A stretch of 64,000 bases of DNA from Gilvimarinus algae (GCF_030518215.1 NZ_JAULRT010000032.1:310001-374000), one strand, 5' to 3'. Shown: positions 28,155 through 37,392, counted from the first letter of the stretch. Numbers and translations are program-made. Notes: generated from the sequence alone by a model not told the origin.

Positions 28155-28690
28155 CACCGGCCGGCCTGGGCGATCCCGACTATGCCTTGGCCTTTTGCAT
28201 TGCCAATCGTCCGGCGCTTGATCACTACCCGGCGCTGGAGCGCATAGCGCCATTGGCGCCGGGTGAGTTACAACACATAGTCGCCAATTCAAGCAACCAT
28301 TGGCGCAAGCTCTTCAGTGTCTATGCCAAGTGTCTCTATGCCCTGGGGCCAGCCTCTCACTGGCCAAGCCGCTGGCAGGATTACCGGGACAAGCACTTGC
28401 TGCAAGCGGGCTCTGGCTGCGCCCTCCTGTTTACCCCGCCGGCTGGAGGTGAGCGACTGCATATTGTCGCGGGGAAAACCTATGCAGCAGCGCTGGGTTT
28501 GAATCAGCTCGAATGGTTGGATGCGCATTTCGCCATTGATGTCGCTCACCGACAGATCGTCACGCCTTATCTTGACTACCGCCAATTGTCTAATGAGCGA
28601 ATTGAGAGGCTGGCCGAGCTTATCCGCCGCCACGGTCTGGCAACCTCGGTCAATGCGCGGCTGCGCTCAAGGGTTGAGTCAGCCGATTAA
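28148..28690 (+). CDS. Conserved-looking protein of unknown function
   Basis: A 180-residue soluble protein without signal peptide or membrane helix. Visible features are an aromatic N-terminal half (NHWRKLFSVYAKCLYAL near 48-65), a GGERLHIVAGKTYA segment near 100 and a C-terminal helix rich in Arg and Leu. The start is uncertain: TTG 28148 overlaps the previous gene by 7 bases and could couple translation; no ATG lies nearby. Co-directional placement right behind the SDR suggests one transcript. I do not recognise the family. Confidence 0.6.
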   Translation: MVTPAGLGDPDYALAFCIANRPALDHYPALERIAPLAPGELQHIVANSSNHWRKLFSVYAKCLYALGPASHWPSRWQDYRDKHLLQAGSGCALLFTPPAGGERLHIVAGKTYAAALGLNQLEWLDAHFAIDVAHRQIVTPYLDYRQLSNERIERLAELIRRHGLATSVNARLRSRVESAD

Positions 28691-28758
28691 CATGTATTGA
28701 TGTCTCCGCTTCGGATTTAGCCTGAGCGAGTCGTGGTTTTGACCTTGGTGTTAGTGAG

Positions 28759-29523
28759 CTACTCGAAGTCTTTATCTGAGCGAGTGCTTACCAGCGGATG
28801 ATCGGCGGCCGTATCCTGACTCTCGCGCTGATTAATTTCCCGCAGTAGTGCGCGCAGCGTGGTGGAGTGAAACTCCCGGCGGTAGAGAACGCCTACCACC
28901 ACGGCCACTGCGGCGATGAACAACCAGGTATTAAAAAACCAGGGCAAGACGGCCAGGGAAAAATAGTAGGCGCGCAAGCCGTAGTTATAGCTGTGGCCTG
29001 CCTGATCGATGATTTTTGCCGTGCTGACCGCGTAGCGCCGGCGGTCTTCCTCGCTGATTTGCGCATCGTGCGCGGGCGCCGCGCCGAATAAAATCGAGCA
29101 GAAACCGTACTGGCGTAAAGCCCAGGTTAGGGTGAAAAAGGCGTACACATAAACCAACAGCAGCAGGATCACTTTCAGCTGCATTTGCCGCGGGGTCATA
29201 TTGTCATTGGCAAAGGGCAGGGCACTGAGGGTGATGTAGACTTTGTCGATGGAGGCCATAATGGTTACCAGGCCCGCGATAATTAAAATCGAGGTGGACG
29301 CCAAAAACGACACGTTGCGCTCAAGGCTGGCAATCAGCGCGGTATCGGCAATGCGGTTCTGGCGGCTGAGCATTTCGATCATCCAGGTTTTGCGGTACAC
29401 GTGCAGTACCGAGGCCAGGCAGTGATCAGTGCGCGCCCTACGCCGGGCGAAGCGGGCATAACCAATCCAGGCCACAAACAGCCAGACGGCGGCGCCGATA
29501 TTGATCCAATCGTAGGGTGTCAC
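28759..29523 (-). CDS. DUF599-type integral membrane protein
   Basis: A 254-residue inner-membrane protein with hydrophobic helices near 8-22, 73-95, 112-135 and 195-220, and a basic RFARRRARTDHCLASVLHVYRKTWM cytoplasmic loop between the first two. The HSYNYGLRAYYFSLAVLPWFFNTW motif near 180-203 is typical of the DUF599 family, whose function is not established. The tail is polar and acidic. It is divergent from ada with about 140 bases between starts. Confidence 0.78.
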   Translation of the reverse strand: MTPYDWINIGAAVWLFVAWIGYARFARRRARTDHCLASVLHVYRKTWMIEMLSRQNRIADTALIASLERNVSFLASTSILIIAGLVTIMASIDKVYITLSALPFANDNMTPRQMQLKVILLLLVYVYAFFTLTWALRQYGFCSILFGAAPAHDAQISEEDRRRYAVSTAKIIDQAGHSYNYGLRAYYFSLAVLPWFFNTWLFIAAVAVVVGVLYRREFHSTTLRALLREINQRESQDTAADHPLVSTRSDKDFE

Positions 29524-29667
29524 AACTCAGGTTCCTGCTGGATGGGGAAACAGCCCCTTTATAACAGATAGCACGCCAAACGGGAATTTGGGCACAAGAT
29601 TCGGAGTGACGGCCGAGCAAAGAGCGCGCACTATACAGCCATGATACAAACTCCAGATGACAAGGCA

Positions 29668-30732
29668 ATGCCAGTGCTCGGCGTGCGGGAAACCGATGCG
29701 CGCTGGCAGGCGTTGCTCCAGCGCGATAAAGCGGCCGATGGCCAGTTCGTTTACGCCGTTACAACCACGGGCATTTACTGTCGCCCATCCTGCGGTGCCC
29801 GCCGACCGCTAAGGCGCAATGTGCAGTTTTTTGCGCAGGCGGCGCAGGCCGAGTCGGCCGGCTACCGGGCTTGCCTGCGCTGCCAGCCGCAGCAGTTGCC
29901 AGGCTCATCGGGTATTTTGCAGACGGTGACGTGTGTCTGCCGCAGGCTCGAGATGAGCGAGCAAATTCCCACGCTCGCTGAGCTTGCCGAGGAGCTGAGC
30001 GTCAGCCCACAGCATTTGCAAAAAAGCTTTACCCGGGTGGTGGGGCTCAGCCCACACACTTACGCCCGCGAAGTGCGCGCGGCCCGCCTGCGTCAGCAAT
30101 TGTGCGAAGGCGAAAGTGTGACCAATGCCATTTACCGGGCCGGCTATAACGCCAGCAGCCGTTTCTACGAGGAGTCAAACCGTATGTTGGGAATGCAAGC
30201 GGGCCAGTACCGCGAGGGCGGGCCGGGGGTGACGATTTACTTTGCCCTGGCGGAGTGTTCCCTCGGCCATATTCTGGTGGCGCAGTCGACAAAAGGCGTG
30301 TGCGCCATATTGTTAGGTGAAGATCCCGAGACTCTGCTAAGCGATTTACAGCAGCGCTTTCGCGCGGCCGAGCTGGTGGGCGCGGATGCCCGCTATGAGC
30401 AGACGGTCGCGCAAGTGATTGGCCTGATTGAAGCCCCCGCCCTGGGGCACGAGTTACCGCTGGATATTCGCGGCACCGCGTTTCAGCGCCGGGTTTGGGA
30501 GGCACTCGTTCGGGTGCCGCCGGGGCAGACAGTCAGTTACCGTGAGCTGGCGACTTCTCTGGGTATGCCGAGCGGTGCGCGCGCTGTGGCCAGTGCCTGC
30601 GCTGCCAACCCGCTGGCGGTGGCCGTGCCCTGTCATCGGGTGGTGCGCAGCGATGGCGGCTTATCCGGCTATCGCTGGGGGATAGCGCGCAAACGCGAGT
30701 TGCTGGAGCGCGAGCGTCAAGGTGTACGCTGA
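29668..30732 (+). CDS. ada: Ada: methyltransferase and transcriptional activator of the adaptive response
   Basis: Repairs methylphosphotriesters and O6-methylguanine by suicidal methyl transfer and, once methylated, activates repair genes. With the ATG at 29668 the protein has 354 residues and the zinc cysteines fall exactly at 38, 42, 69 and 72 as in E. coli Ada; this decides against the ATG 27 bases upstream. An AraC-type helix-turn-helix spans about 95-180 and the C-terminal methyltransferase carries PCHRVV with the acceptor Cys near 320. The end overlaps alkA by 11 bases. A TATAC box at 29632-29636 and an AAAG...GCGC stretch just before could be an Ada-controlled promoter. Confidence 0.95.
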   Translation: MPVLGVRETDARWQALLQRDKAADGQFVYAVTTTGIYCRPSCGARRPLRRNVQFFAQAAQAESAGYRACLRCQPQQLPGSSGILQTVTCVCRRLEMSEQIPTLAELAEELSVSPQHLQKSFTRVVGLSPHTYAREVRAARLRQQLCEGESVTNAIYRAGYNASSRFYEESNRMLGMQAGQYREGGPGVTIYFALAECSLGHILVAQSTKGVCAILLGEDPETLLSDLQQRFRAAELVGADARYEQTVAQVIGLIEAPALGHELPLDIRGTAFQRRVWEALVRVPPGQTVSYRELATSLGMPSGARAVASACAANPLAVAVPCHRVVRSDGGLSGYRWGIARKRELLERERQGVR

Positions 30733-31612
30733 ATACCGTCTGAGGTTGCCCGCCGGCTATGATCAGAGCGCCTTTGTCGACTTTCATGGCCGGGACCGCC
30801 AGTCGGTGGCCGAGCGGATAGCCTCCGGGCGTGTCGGCAAAGGCTTTGTCTGGCGCGGACGGCCAGCGCTGATGGAGTGGTTTTTCACCGCCCACCAGGC
30901 ACGGGTTCGCCTCGCGCTCGATGGCGCGGGGGAGATCGCGCCGGCTAAGCTCAAGGCCGAACTCAAGCGTCTCAGCCGCCATGCTCTCGGGCTCGATCAA
31001 CCCGTGCAAACGTTTAATGCCGCCTGGTGTTCTCACCCTAAGCTCGGGCCGCTGATCGCTCGCCGCCCGGGCCTGTGTATCCCTCAGACTTTAACGCCGT
31101 TTGAGGCCATCGCCTGGGCGATCATTGGCCAGCAAATCAGCGTGACCGCGGCCACGGCCATTCGCCGCCGGCTGATTCTCGCCTGCGAGGTAAAACACAG
31201 CAGTGGTCTTTGGTGCTTTCCCGCGCCCGCGCACTTGTTGCAAGCCGATACCGAGGCCCTTATGGCGGCTGGTTTGTCGCGGGGCAAGTGGCGCGCACTG
31301 GTGGCCTTGGCGCAGTGGTTTGAAGCTGGCCAGTTACCCGAGGTGCGCACGAGTGAGTCCGAGTCCCTTGAGGCGCTGGGGGAGTGCTTGTTGGCCTTAC
31401 CCGGCGTAGGTCCCTGGACGGTCAACTATGCGCTTTTGCGCGGTTTTGGCTGGCTGGATGCCTCACTGCATGGCGATGTCGCCGTGCGCCGCAATCTGGC
31501 CCGATTACTCGGTAGGGATGACATCAGCCAGGCCGATACCGAGCGGTGGCTGCGCGCTTTCACCCCTTGGCGCGCTCTGGTGGCCGCGCATCTGTGGGCG
31601 ATGTCGACCTGA
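30722..31612 (+). CDS. alkA: DNA-3-methyladenine glycosylase II
   Basis: Base-excision repair glycosylase that removes alkylated purines. The 296-residue protein starts at GTG inside the end of ada. It has the N-terminal AlkA domain (YRLRLPAGYD), the core PFEAIAWAIIGQQISVTAA, then the helix-hairpin-helix LLALPGVGPWTVNYALLRG followed by LHGDVAVRR with the catalytic Asp. Overlap with ada implies joint expression in response to methylation damage. Confidence 0.94.
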   Translation: MYAEYRLRLPAGYDQSAFVDFHGRDRQSVAERIASGRVGKGFVWRGRPALMEWFFTAHQARVRLALDGAGEIAPAKLKAELKRLSRHALGLDQPVQTFNAAWCSHPKLGPLIARRPGLCIPQTLTPFEAIAWAIIGQQISVTAATAIRRRLILACEVKHSSGLWCFPAPAHLLQADTEALMAAGLSRGKWRALVALAQWFEAGQLPEVRTSESESLEALGECLLALPGVGPWTVNYALLRGFGWLDASLHGDVAVRRNLARLLGRDDISQADTERWLRAFTPWRALVAAHLWAMST

Positions 31613-31613
31613 C

Positions 31614-32306
31614 TTAGACACACTGTGCCAGCCATTGGGTGAGCACCGCGCGGGATTTGGCCGCCAACTCGCGGGCCTGCCCTGCCTGCTGACGCAGGAT
31701 GCGAGGGTCAATGCCGGCGCCGGCGATTTCGCAGGCGTGGCCGGCCAGCCAGCGCTCGATTTGCCTCGGGTCCGCCTCCAGGTGGCACTGGAGCGCGAGC
31801 ACTTTGTTGCCGACACGAAACGCCTGATGTGGGCATTGGGCGCTGCTGGCCAGCAGTTCGGCTTGTTCTGGCACAGCAAACTGGTCGCCATGCCAGTGAA
31901 GCACGGGGGTGTCACCGAGCAGTGCCAGCGGTGAGTTGGCACCGGCGCGACTCAGCTCCAGAGGCGCAAAGCCGATTTCCTTTTGCTTCATGGGGCTGAC
32001 CTCCGCCCCCAGTGCCTTGGCGATGAGCTGCGCCCCCAGGCAAATCCCCAGCAGTGGCGCTTTGCGCTCCAGGCGCTTTTGAATCCACTCCAGTTCGGTG
32101 TCGAGATAGGGATAAAGGTGACCGTCGTCAACGCCCATAGGACCGCCGAGGATCACGAGTAACTCCGGCGCCAGAGGGTCGATGTCGGCCAGCTTTTCAG
32201 TGCAGGCGTTCAGGTATTCCACCCGAAAGCCTTGTTCTTCCAAGGTGCTCTCCCAAGTGCCGAGCTGCTCAAAGTCAATGTGATAGAGGACGGTGGCGGT
32301 TTTCAC
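31614..32306 (-). CDS. Class I glutamine amidotransferase-like protein
   Basis: A 230-residue GATase domain protein resembling the stand-alone GMP-synthase-like amidotransferases. The nucleophile elbow is GICLGAQLIAKALG near 88-101, HWHGDQF near 137-143 matches the region before the active His, and HLEAD near 172-176 provides the His/Glu pair. Such proteins hydrolyse gamma-glutamyl bonds or glutamine; the substrate is unknown. The start is GTG with GGGAG about 8 bases upstream. It is divergent from the iron operon. Confidence 0.82.
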   Translation of the reverse strand: MKTATVLYHIDFEQLGTWESTLEEQGFRVEYLNACTEKLADIDPLAPELLVILGGPMGVDDGHLYPYLDTELEWIQKRLERKAPLLGICLGAQLIAKALGAEVSPMKQKEIGFAPLELSRAGANSPLALLGDTPVLHWHGDQFAVPEQAELLASSAQCPHQAFRVGNKVLALQCHLEADPRQIERWLAGHACEIAGAGIDPRILRQQAGQARELAAKSRAVLTQWLAQCV

Positions 32307-32433
32307 ACGAATTCTCCCTGCTGCCAGTTGCCGAGCGCGAATAATGACACGCCGATAGAGCGGGTATCCACTCGCGCGGCTCTGCTTTCGCTTCTTTACG
32401 CGACGGGCGCCGGTGTTGCTTTACGAGCTTCCT

Positions 32434-32452
32434 GATAATAAGTATCATTTGC
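32434..32452 (+). promoter_or_regulatory. Candidate Fur box
   Basis: GATAATAAGTATCATTTGC matches 14 of 19 positions of the E. coli Fur consensus (palindromic GATAAT/ATTATC core). It lies 30 bases before the start of the first gene of the Fe3+ ABC operon, where Fur with iron would block transcription. Confidence 0.72.
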
Positions 32453-32481
32453 GGGGTCAAGTCTTATTAACGGAATTTTTT

Positions 32482-33288
32482 ATGAAAGTTTTATTGCGAA
32501 ACTGTCACAAAGCCTTGTGTGCCGCCGCCCTGCTGTTGGCAGCGGTGCAGGTGTCGGCCAATGGCGCCATTGGCGAACACGTCAATCATCTGCAGGATAA
32601 CCTCGGCAAGTACACCAAAGAGGTGAACTGGATTATCGAGCGAATCGATATCATGGTGAACACCTACGAGGCCAAAGGCGCTAAGGCGGCCGAGTCGGAC
32701 CAGGTGGTGGATATTTGGGAATCGGTGATCTTTCACTCGGCCATTGAAGTGAACTATGTGCCGATTTACGCCAACATCTGGCAGGGCCTGTACGGCGTGA
32801 AAGAAGCCATTGATGCGGAAAAGCCCGTGGCCGAAGTACGCGCCGAACAGGCGGCACTGGAGCAATCGTTGTGGCAGGCCCTCGGGGCGGTTAAACTGGC
32901 GGCCCAATATCAGCAGCGCGGCTTGCTGGCACAGGTCAAGACCACAGAGACTCTGCCTACCACTCTCACAGGGACCCTGGATGAGGTAAAGCACCGTCTG
33001 GATCGGGTGGTCGCCAAGTACGCCGAGCAGTTGCCCGAAGAGGCCACCAGCATTGTTCACGACACCTACCTGAACCTCTTTGAGGGCGTGGAAGGGGCCC
33101 TGATTGAACAGGACGCCAAGCTGGTGGAAGCGCTCGAAAAAGACTTTAACGTCACCCTGCCCAAGGCGATCTCTGGCAACGGCAGCGTGGATGATGTGCG
33201 CGGTGTGGTGAGTGCTATGCACACCAAACTCGACCGCGCCAAAGCGCTTTTGCAGAAAGCGGAAGAAGAACGTAAGGACGTTTTTTAG
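32482..33288 (+). CDS. Helical periplasmic protein heading the iron-uptake operon
   Basis: A 268-residue protein with a signal peptide (hydrophobic 9-22, cleavage after VSA near 25). The mature part is almost wholly alpha-helical: amphipathic stretches rich in Ala, Glu, Val and Leu, with FHSAIEVNYVPIYANIW near 88-104 carrying His and Glu in one helix. A second Glu/Asp-rich half follows. It starts at ATG 32482 (the longer frame upstream covers the Fur box). It shares one base with the substrate-binding protein gene. The family is not recognised. Helical His/Glu periplasmic proteins of the imelysin/EfeO M75 type bind iron, so a metal-loading role is a reasonable guess and no more. Confidence 0.72.
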   Translation: MKVLLRNCHKALCAAALLLAAVQVSANGAIGEHVNHLQDNLGKYTKEVNWIIERIDIMVNTYEAKGAKAAESDQVVDIWESVIFHSAIEVNYVPIYANIWQGLYGVKEAIDAEKPVAEVRAEQAALEQSLWQALGAVKLAAQYQQRGLLAQVKTTETLPTTLTGTLDEVKHRLDRVVAKYAEQLPEEATSIVHDTYLNLFEGVEGALIEQDAKLVEALEKDFNVTLPKAISGNGSVDDVRGVVSAMHTKLDRAKALLQKAEEERKDVF

Positions 33289-34319
33289 TGCAACGCAGAA
33301 CTTTTCTACAGACTCTGGCCGGCGCCGGCATCCTGGGCAGCTTGCCCTTGGCCCGCGCATTGGCCGCTGGCGCCACCGCGCTCTCGGTGGACGATCTTCC
33401 GCCGCTTGAGGGGGAGTTGACGCTCTATCTAGGGCGCGGTGAAGGCGGGCTGTACGAAAACGTGCTCGAGGCGATTAAAAAGCGCAATCCGAAATTTACC
33501 CTGAACATTCGCCGCGGCGTCACGGCGGCGCTGGCCAACACCATTGTCGCCGAGGCCAAGGCCGGTGTGCGCCGGGCAGATATTTTCTGGGCAGTGGACT
33601 CTGGTGCCATAGGTCTGGTGAACGATGCCGGATTGGCCCGGCCCCTGCCGGCGGATCTGACAGGCCAGCTCAAAGAGGGCTTTCGCTACGACAACTGGTC
33701 TCCCGTGACCGGGCGTATTCGCACTCTGCCTTACAACACTCAAAAGCTCAGCGCCGATAAAATCCCCGACAGTGTGATGGCGCTGCCCGACAGCGGCCTG
33801 TCCATTGGCTGGGCACCGGCTTACGCGTCTTTTCAATCGTTTATTACCGCCATGCGCTTGCTCGAGGGTGAGAAGGCTACGGCCGAGTGGCTCAAAGCCA
33901 TGAACAAGCGCGGAAAAAACTACGCCGGTGAATTGGGTGTGGTGATGGCGGTGGAGCGCGGTGAGGTCGATGTGGGCTTTGCCAACCACTACTACACCCT
34001 ACGCCTGAAAGCCGGCAAGCCAGATGCGAAAGTGGACCTAGCCTTTAGCAAAAATGACGCTGGCTGCCTGGTGAATGCTTCGGGCATTCTGGCTCTGAGT
34101 GAGGGCGCTTTGCCCATCAACTTTATCCGCTATTTGTTGACCCGCGAGGTGCAGTCTTACCTGGCCAGCGAGGCTTACGAAATTCCGCTGGTGGCCGGCG
34201 TAAGCCCACCCGAAGGTTTGCCCCCACTTGCCAGCATATCACCGCCGCAAATGGACCTGACCCGGCTAGCCGATTTGCGGCCAACCCTGGACTTGATGCG
34301 CAGCGTCGGGGTGCTATGA
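33288..34319 (+). CDS. Fe3+ ABC transporter substrate-binding protein (FbpA-like)
   Basis: Periplasmic ferric-ion binding protein of 343 residues. The N-terminus MQRRTFLQTLAGAGILG has a twin-arginine pattern followed by an Ala-rich signal, so Tat export is possible. Bacterial transferrin-fold features include LTLYLGRGEGGLYENVLEAI, TVSAALANTI-like TAALANTIVAEAKAG and FANHYYTLR near 230-240, where adjacent tyrosines coordinate iron in FbpA. The start is GTG sharing a base with the previous stop. Permease and ATPase follow with 4- and 1-base overlaps. Confidence 0.86.
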   Translation: MQRRTFLQTLAGAGILGSLPLARALAAGATALSVDDLPPLEGELTLYLGRGEGGLYENVLEAIKKRNPKFTLNIRRGVTAALANTIVAEAKAGVRRADIFWAVDSGAIGLVNDAGLARPLPADLTGQLKEGFRYDNWSPVTGRIRTLPYNTQKLSADKIPDSVMALPDSGLSIGWAPAYASFQSFITAMRLLEGEKATAEWLKAMNKRGKNYAGELGVVMAVERGEVDVGFANHYYTLRLKAGKPDAKVDLAFSKNDAGCLVNASGILALSEGALPINFIRYLLTREVQSYLASEAYEIPLVAGVSPPEGLPPLASISPPQMDLTRLADLRPTLDLMRSVGVL

Positions 34320-35836
34320 CCCGACTGCCCGGTTCCTACCCGCTGGCGCTGCTGATAGCGCTCTTTGCGCTGGTGCCAGTGGGGGTGCTGTTTGCCCTCG
34401 CCAGCGATACTGCGCAGCTATTCGACACCCACAACCTGAAAGTGCTGGCCAATACCCTGGCGCTTATGGGTCTAACGGTGCTGGGCTCGGTGCTTATCGG
34501 CGTGCCTCTGGCACTGCTTACCGCCTACGCTTATATCCCGTGGCGCAAATTTTGGCTGATTGTCTTCGCCGCGCCTCTGGCCATGCCCAGCTACATAGGT
34601 GCCTTTACCCTGTATGCCGCGTTTGGCCCCGGCGGCGAGATCAATAACCTTACAGGAATCCCCACGCCTGCGTTTTACGGCTTGCCCGGGGCGGCGCTGG
34701 TAATGACGCTTTACACCTATCCTTTTGTGCTGCTCACTACCCGCGCCTCGTTACTGAGTCTGGACGCCAGTCTGGTCAACGCCGCCCGCACATTGGGTAT
34801 GTCGCTGGGTATGAGTCTGTGGAAAGTGGTGCTGCCCCGGGTGGTCAACGGTATTGCCGCCGGCGCTCTGCTGGCCGCGCTCTACACCCTGTCGGATTTT
34901 GGTACCCCGGCCATTATGCGCCTGGATACCTTTACCCGCGTGATTTATGTGGAGTACAACGCCTTTGGCTTGAGTCAGGCGGCCATGTTGTCTTTACAGC
35001 TGTTGGTGATTGTCGCTCTGGTGCTGTTTCTCGAGTCGCGCGTGAAAGTCACCCGCGAGCGGCCCGGCCGCAGTCTGACACTCTGGCCCTCGCGTTGGCG
35101 CAGCGGCCTGATGCTTGCCGCCTCTGCGCCAGTGCCCCTTTTATCCATTGCCCTGCCGCTGGGGATCTTTGGCCTGTGGCTGGTGCGTGAGGGCGCCGCG
35201 GGCTTCGAGCTCAGCTACGCCTGGAATTCCACCTACGCCTCTTTTCTTGCCGCCATAGTCGCCGTGGTGTTGGCTGTGCCTGTCGCTCACGCCGCGATCA
35301 GCGGGCGCGCCGGCCGTTTGATGGAGCGGGTGACGTATTTTGGCTTTGGCGTGCCGGGTATCGTCATGGGTACGGCGCTGGTGTACGTCGGACTGCAGCT
35401 GCCTTTTTTGTATCAAACATTGGGCCTGTTGGTGCTCGCTTATGTGCTGCGTTTCTTGCCTTTGGCCGTGGGCTCGGTGCGCTCGTCGGCCGAGAGCCTG
35501 GATGCCAGCTTGGTGAAGGCGGCGCGGCTGCTGGGCGCCTCACCGCGCGAGGCTTTTACCCGGGTCACCCTACCGTTAACGTTACGCGGTATGATTGCCG
35601 GCGCGGCGCTGGTGTTTCTCGAGGCCATGCGCGAGTTGCCGGCTACTCTGCTGCTCGGCCCTACCGGCTTTGAAACCCTCGCCACCTACTTGTGGCGGGT
35701 GTACGAGGCAGGTTATTTTGGTCGCGCTGCCGTACCGGGGTTATTGCTGGTGTTGATGTCCGGCCTGGGGCTGGCGCTGATGTTGTCCGGTGAACGACGC
35801 AGTGAGTTTGAAGTTACCAAGAGCGGGCCCAAGTAA
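34316..35836 (+). CDS. Fe3+ ABC transporter permease (FbpB-like)
   Basis: Inner-membrane permease of 506 residues with about twelve predicted helices in two homologous halves, the layout of fused FbpB/SfuB permeases. Each half has the cytoplasmic EAA loop: SLVNAARTLGMSLGMSLWKVVLPRV near 155 and SLVKAARLLGASPREAFTRVTLPL near 398. It overlaps the binding-protein gene by 4 bases (ATGA) and the ATPase gene by 1 base. Confidence 0.92.
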   Translation: MTRLPGSYPLALLIALFALVPVGVLFALASDTAQLFDTHNLKVLANTLALMGLTVLGSVLIGVPLALLTAYAYIPWRKFWLIVFAAPLAMPSYIGAFTLYAAFGPGGEINNLTGIPTPAFYGLPGAALVMTLYTYPFVLLTTRASLLSLDASLVNAARTLGMSLGMSLWKVVLPRVVNGIAAGALLAALYTLSDFGTPAIMRLDTFTRVIYVEYNAFGLSQAAMLSLQLLVIVALVLFLESRVKVTRERPGRSLTLWPSRWRSGLMLAASAPVPLLSIALPLGIFGLWLVREGAAGFELSYAWNSTYASFLAAIVAVVLAVPVAHAAISGRAGRLMERVTYFGFGVPGIVMGTALVYVGLQLPFLYQTLGLLVLAYVLRFLPLAVGSVRSSAESLDASLVKAARLLGASPREAFTRVTLPLTLRGMIAGAALVFLEAMRELPATLLLGPTGFETLATYLWRVYEAGYFGRAAVPGLLLVLMSGLGLALMLSGERRSEFEVTKSGPK

Positions 35837-36852
35837 TGCTGAGCGTAAGTAATTTGTCGGTCGACTACGGCTCCACCCGTGTGGTGGACAAGCTGAATCT
35901 GGCTTTGGCAGACGATGAAATCCTGATGCTGGTAGGCCCCACCGGCTGTGGAAAAACCACCATTTTGCAAGCGCTGGCCGGGCTGATCCCCATCAGTGAA
36001 GGTGAAATCACACTGGGCGCCTGGAGCGCCAGCGCGCAAAAGCCGGTGCCGCCGGAAAAACGCAATGTGGGTATGGTGTTTCAGGACTTTGCCCTCTTCC
36101 CCCATTTAACCGTGCAGCAAAACGTCAATTTCCGCCTGAAAGACAGAGCGCTTGCCGATCACTGGATTGAGCTGCTGGGCCTTGGTGCGCTTCGCCATGC
36201 CAAGCCGGCAACACTGTCGGGCGGGCAAAAGCAGCGTGTGGCTCTTGCCCGTACCCTGGCCCACGAGCCGGTATTTATTCTGCTTGATGAGCCGCTGTCC
36301 AATCTGGATGCGGCGCTGAAAGACAACCTGCGCTGGGAAATCCGCAACGCGCTTAAAGCCGCTGGCGTGCCCGCCATATGGGTCACTCACGACCAGGAAG
36401 AGGCGCTCTCGGTCGGTGACCGAGTCGGTGTTTTAAAAAGCGGTAAGCTGGAACAATTGGACACGCCCGAGACCTGCTTTTCCGAGCCCTCCAGCCGTTT
36501 CGTTGCGCGCTTTCTGGGCGAGGCCAGTTTTATCCCGGGCCATCTAGAGCAGGGGCGGGTACGCACCGCCATTGGCGATGCACCGGGTACGCCCGTAGAC
36601 GGCGCGACTGGCGCTGTGGATTTGCTGCTGCGTCCGGACGATGTATCGCTGATACCTGTGGCCGACGGGGGTGGCAACGGCGAAATTGCCTGGGTGCGCT
36701 ACGAGGGCGGTGCCCGGCTCTTTGCGGTGACCCTTGATGACGGCACCGAAGTGAAGGTGCGTGCCAGTCACGAAACCCGCGCCGAGCCCGGCAGCCGGGT
36801 GCAACTGGCGGTGATCACTACCCATCCGCTGGCCGTATTTAACCGGGAGTAA
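35836..36852 (+). CDS. Fe3+ ABC transporter ATPase (FbpC-like)
   Basis: ATP-binding subunit of 338 residues. Walker A is GPTGCGKTT near 34-42, Q-loop MVFQDFALFPHLT, signature LSGGQKQRVALAR near 125, Walker B ILLDEPLSNLD and the switch VTHDQEEAL. The C-terminal 110 residues form a TOBE-like regulatory domain (RPDDVSLIP, TDGTEVKV-like strands), common in the Fe3+/Mal-type ATPases. The cluster organisation and upstream Fur box support iron over other substrates of this family such as polyamine or thiamine. Confidence 0.92.
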   Translation: MLSVSNLSVDYGSTRVVDKLNLALADDEILMLVGPTGCGKTTILQALAGLIPISEGEITLGAWSASAQKPVPPEKRNVGMVFQDFALFPHLTVQQNVNFRLKDRALADHWIELLGLGALRHAKPATLSGGQKQRVALARTLAHEPVFILLDEPLSNLDAALKDNLRWEIRNALKAAGVPAIWVTHDQEEALSVGDRVGVLKSGKLEQLDTPETCFSEPSSRFVARFLGEASFIPGHLEQGRVRTAIGDAPGTPVDGATGAVDLLLRPDDVSLIPVADGGGNGEIAWVRYEGGARLFAVTLDDGTEVKVRASHETRAEPGSRVQLAVITTHPLAVFNRE

Positions 36853-36882
36853 TTGTGCTTCCTGACATGTGAGGAGAGGTTT

Positions 36883-37335
36883 ATGAAAGTTGTAAAATAC
36901 CTGGTATCTGTTGGCTTTTTGGCGCTGATCGGCTCTGCCGCCCAGGCCGATGACTGCTCTGTCACCATCGACAGCACCGATCAGATGCGCTTTGATACCG
37001 ACGCTATCACCATCTCGTCGTCCTGCGAGCAGTTCACGGTCAACCTGACTCATTCAGGTTCGTTGCCCGCCAATGCCATGGGCCACAACTGGGTGCTGAC
37101 CCAAACCGCCGATCTGCAGGCCGTGGCGCAAGACGGCATGTCAGCTGGCCTGGAAAACGACTACGTTAAACCCGGTGACGAGCGCGTTATCGCTTACACT
37201 GAGGTTATTGGCGGCGGCGAGAGCACCTCTGTCACCTTCGATGTGGCGCAGCTGGAAGTGGGCGGCGATTACAGCTTCCTCTGCTCTTTCCCAGGTCACT
37301 ACGCGTTGATGAAAGGCACGGTAACCGTCGAGTAA
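36883..37335 (+). CDS. azu: Azurin (blue copper protein)
   Basis: Periplasmic type 1 copper electron carrier of 150 residues with signal peptide ending AQA near 22. The mature part begins [15 protein letters not shown], and Cys3/Cys26-type disulfide cysteines are present. Copper ligands are visible: GHNWVL (Gly-His), then [14 protein letters not shown] giving Cys, His and Met. The start is ATG 36883, with GGAGAGG upstream; the in-frame extension before it is rejected. It lies 30 bases behind the iron ATPase gene and before a strong terminator, so it is probably the last gene of the iron operon. Azurins usually serve denitrification or redox-stress chains; a role in iron redox cycling is an inference from position. 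Confidence 0.93.
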   Translation: MKVVKYLVSVGFLALIGSAAQADDCSVTIDSTDQMRFDTDAITISSSCEQFTVNLTHSGSLPANAMGHNWVLTQTADLQAVAQDGMSAGLENDYVKPGDERVIAYTEVIGGGESTSVTFDVAQLEVGGDYSFLCSFPGHYALMKGTVTVE

Positions 37336-37362
37336 ACACACTTTGCCGCGTGCCAACGCCAC

Positions 37363-37392
37363 AAGCCCCGGCTGCAAAGCTGGGGCTTTTTT
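37363..37392 (+). terminator. Rho-independent terminator after azurin
   Basis: Stem AAGCCCCGGCT with AGCTGGGGCTT (one G-U pair), GCAA loop, then a T run. It closes the iron operon. Confidence 0.88.
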
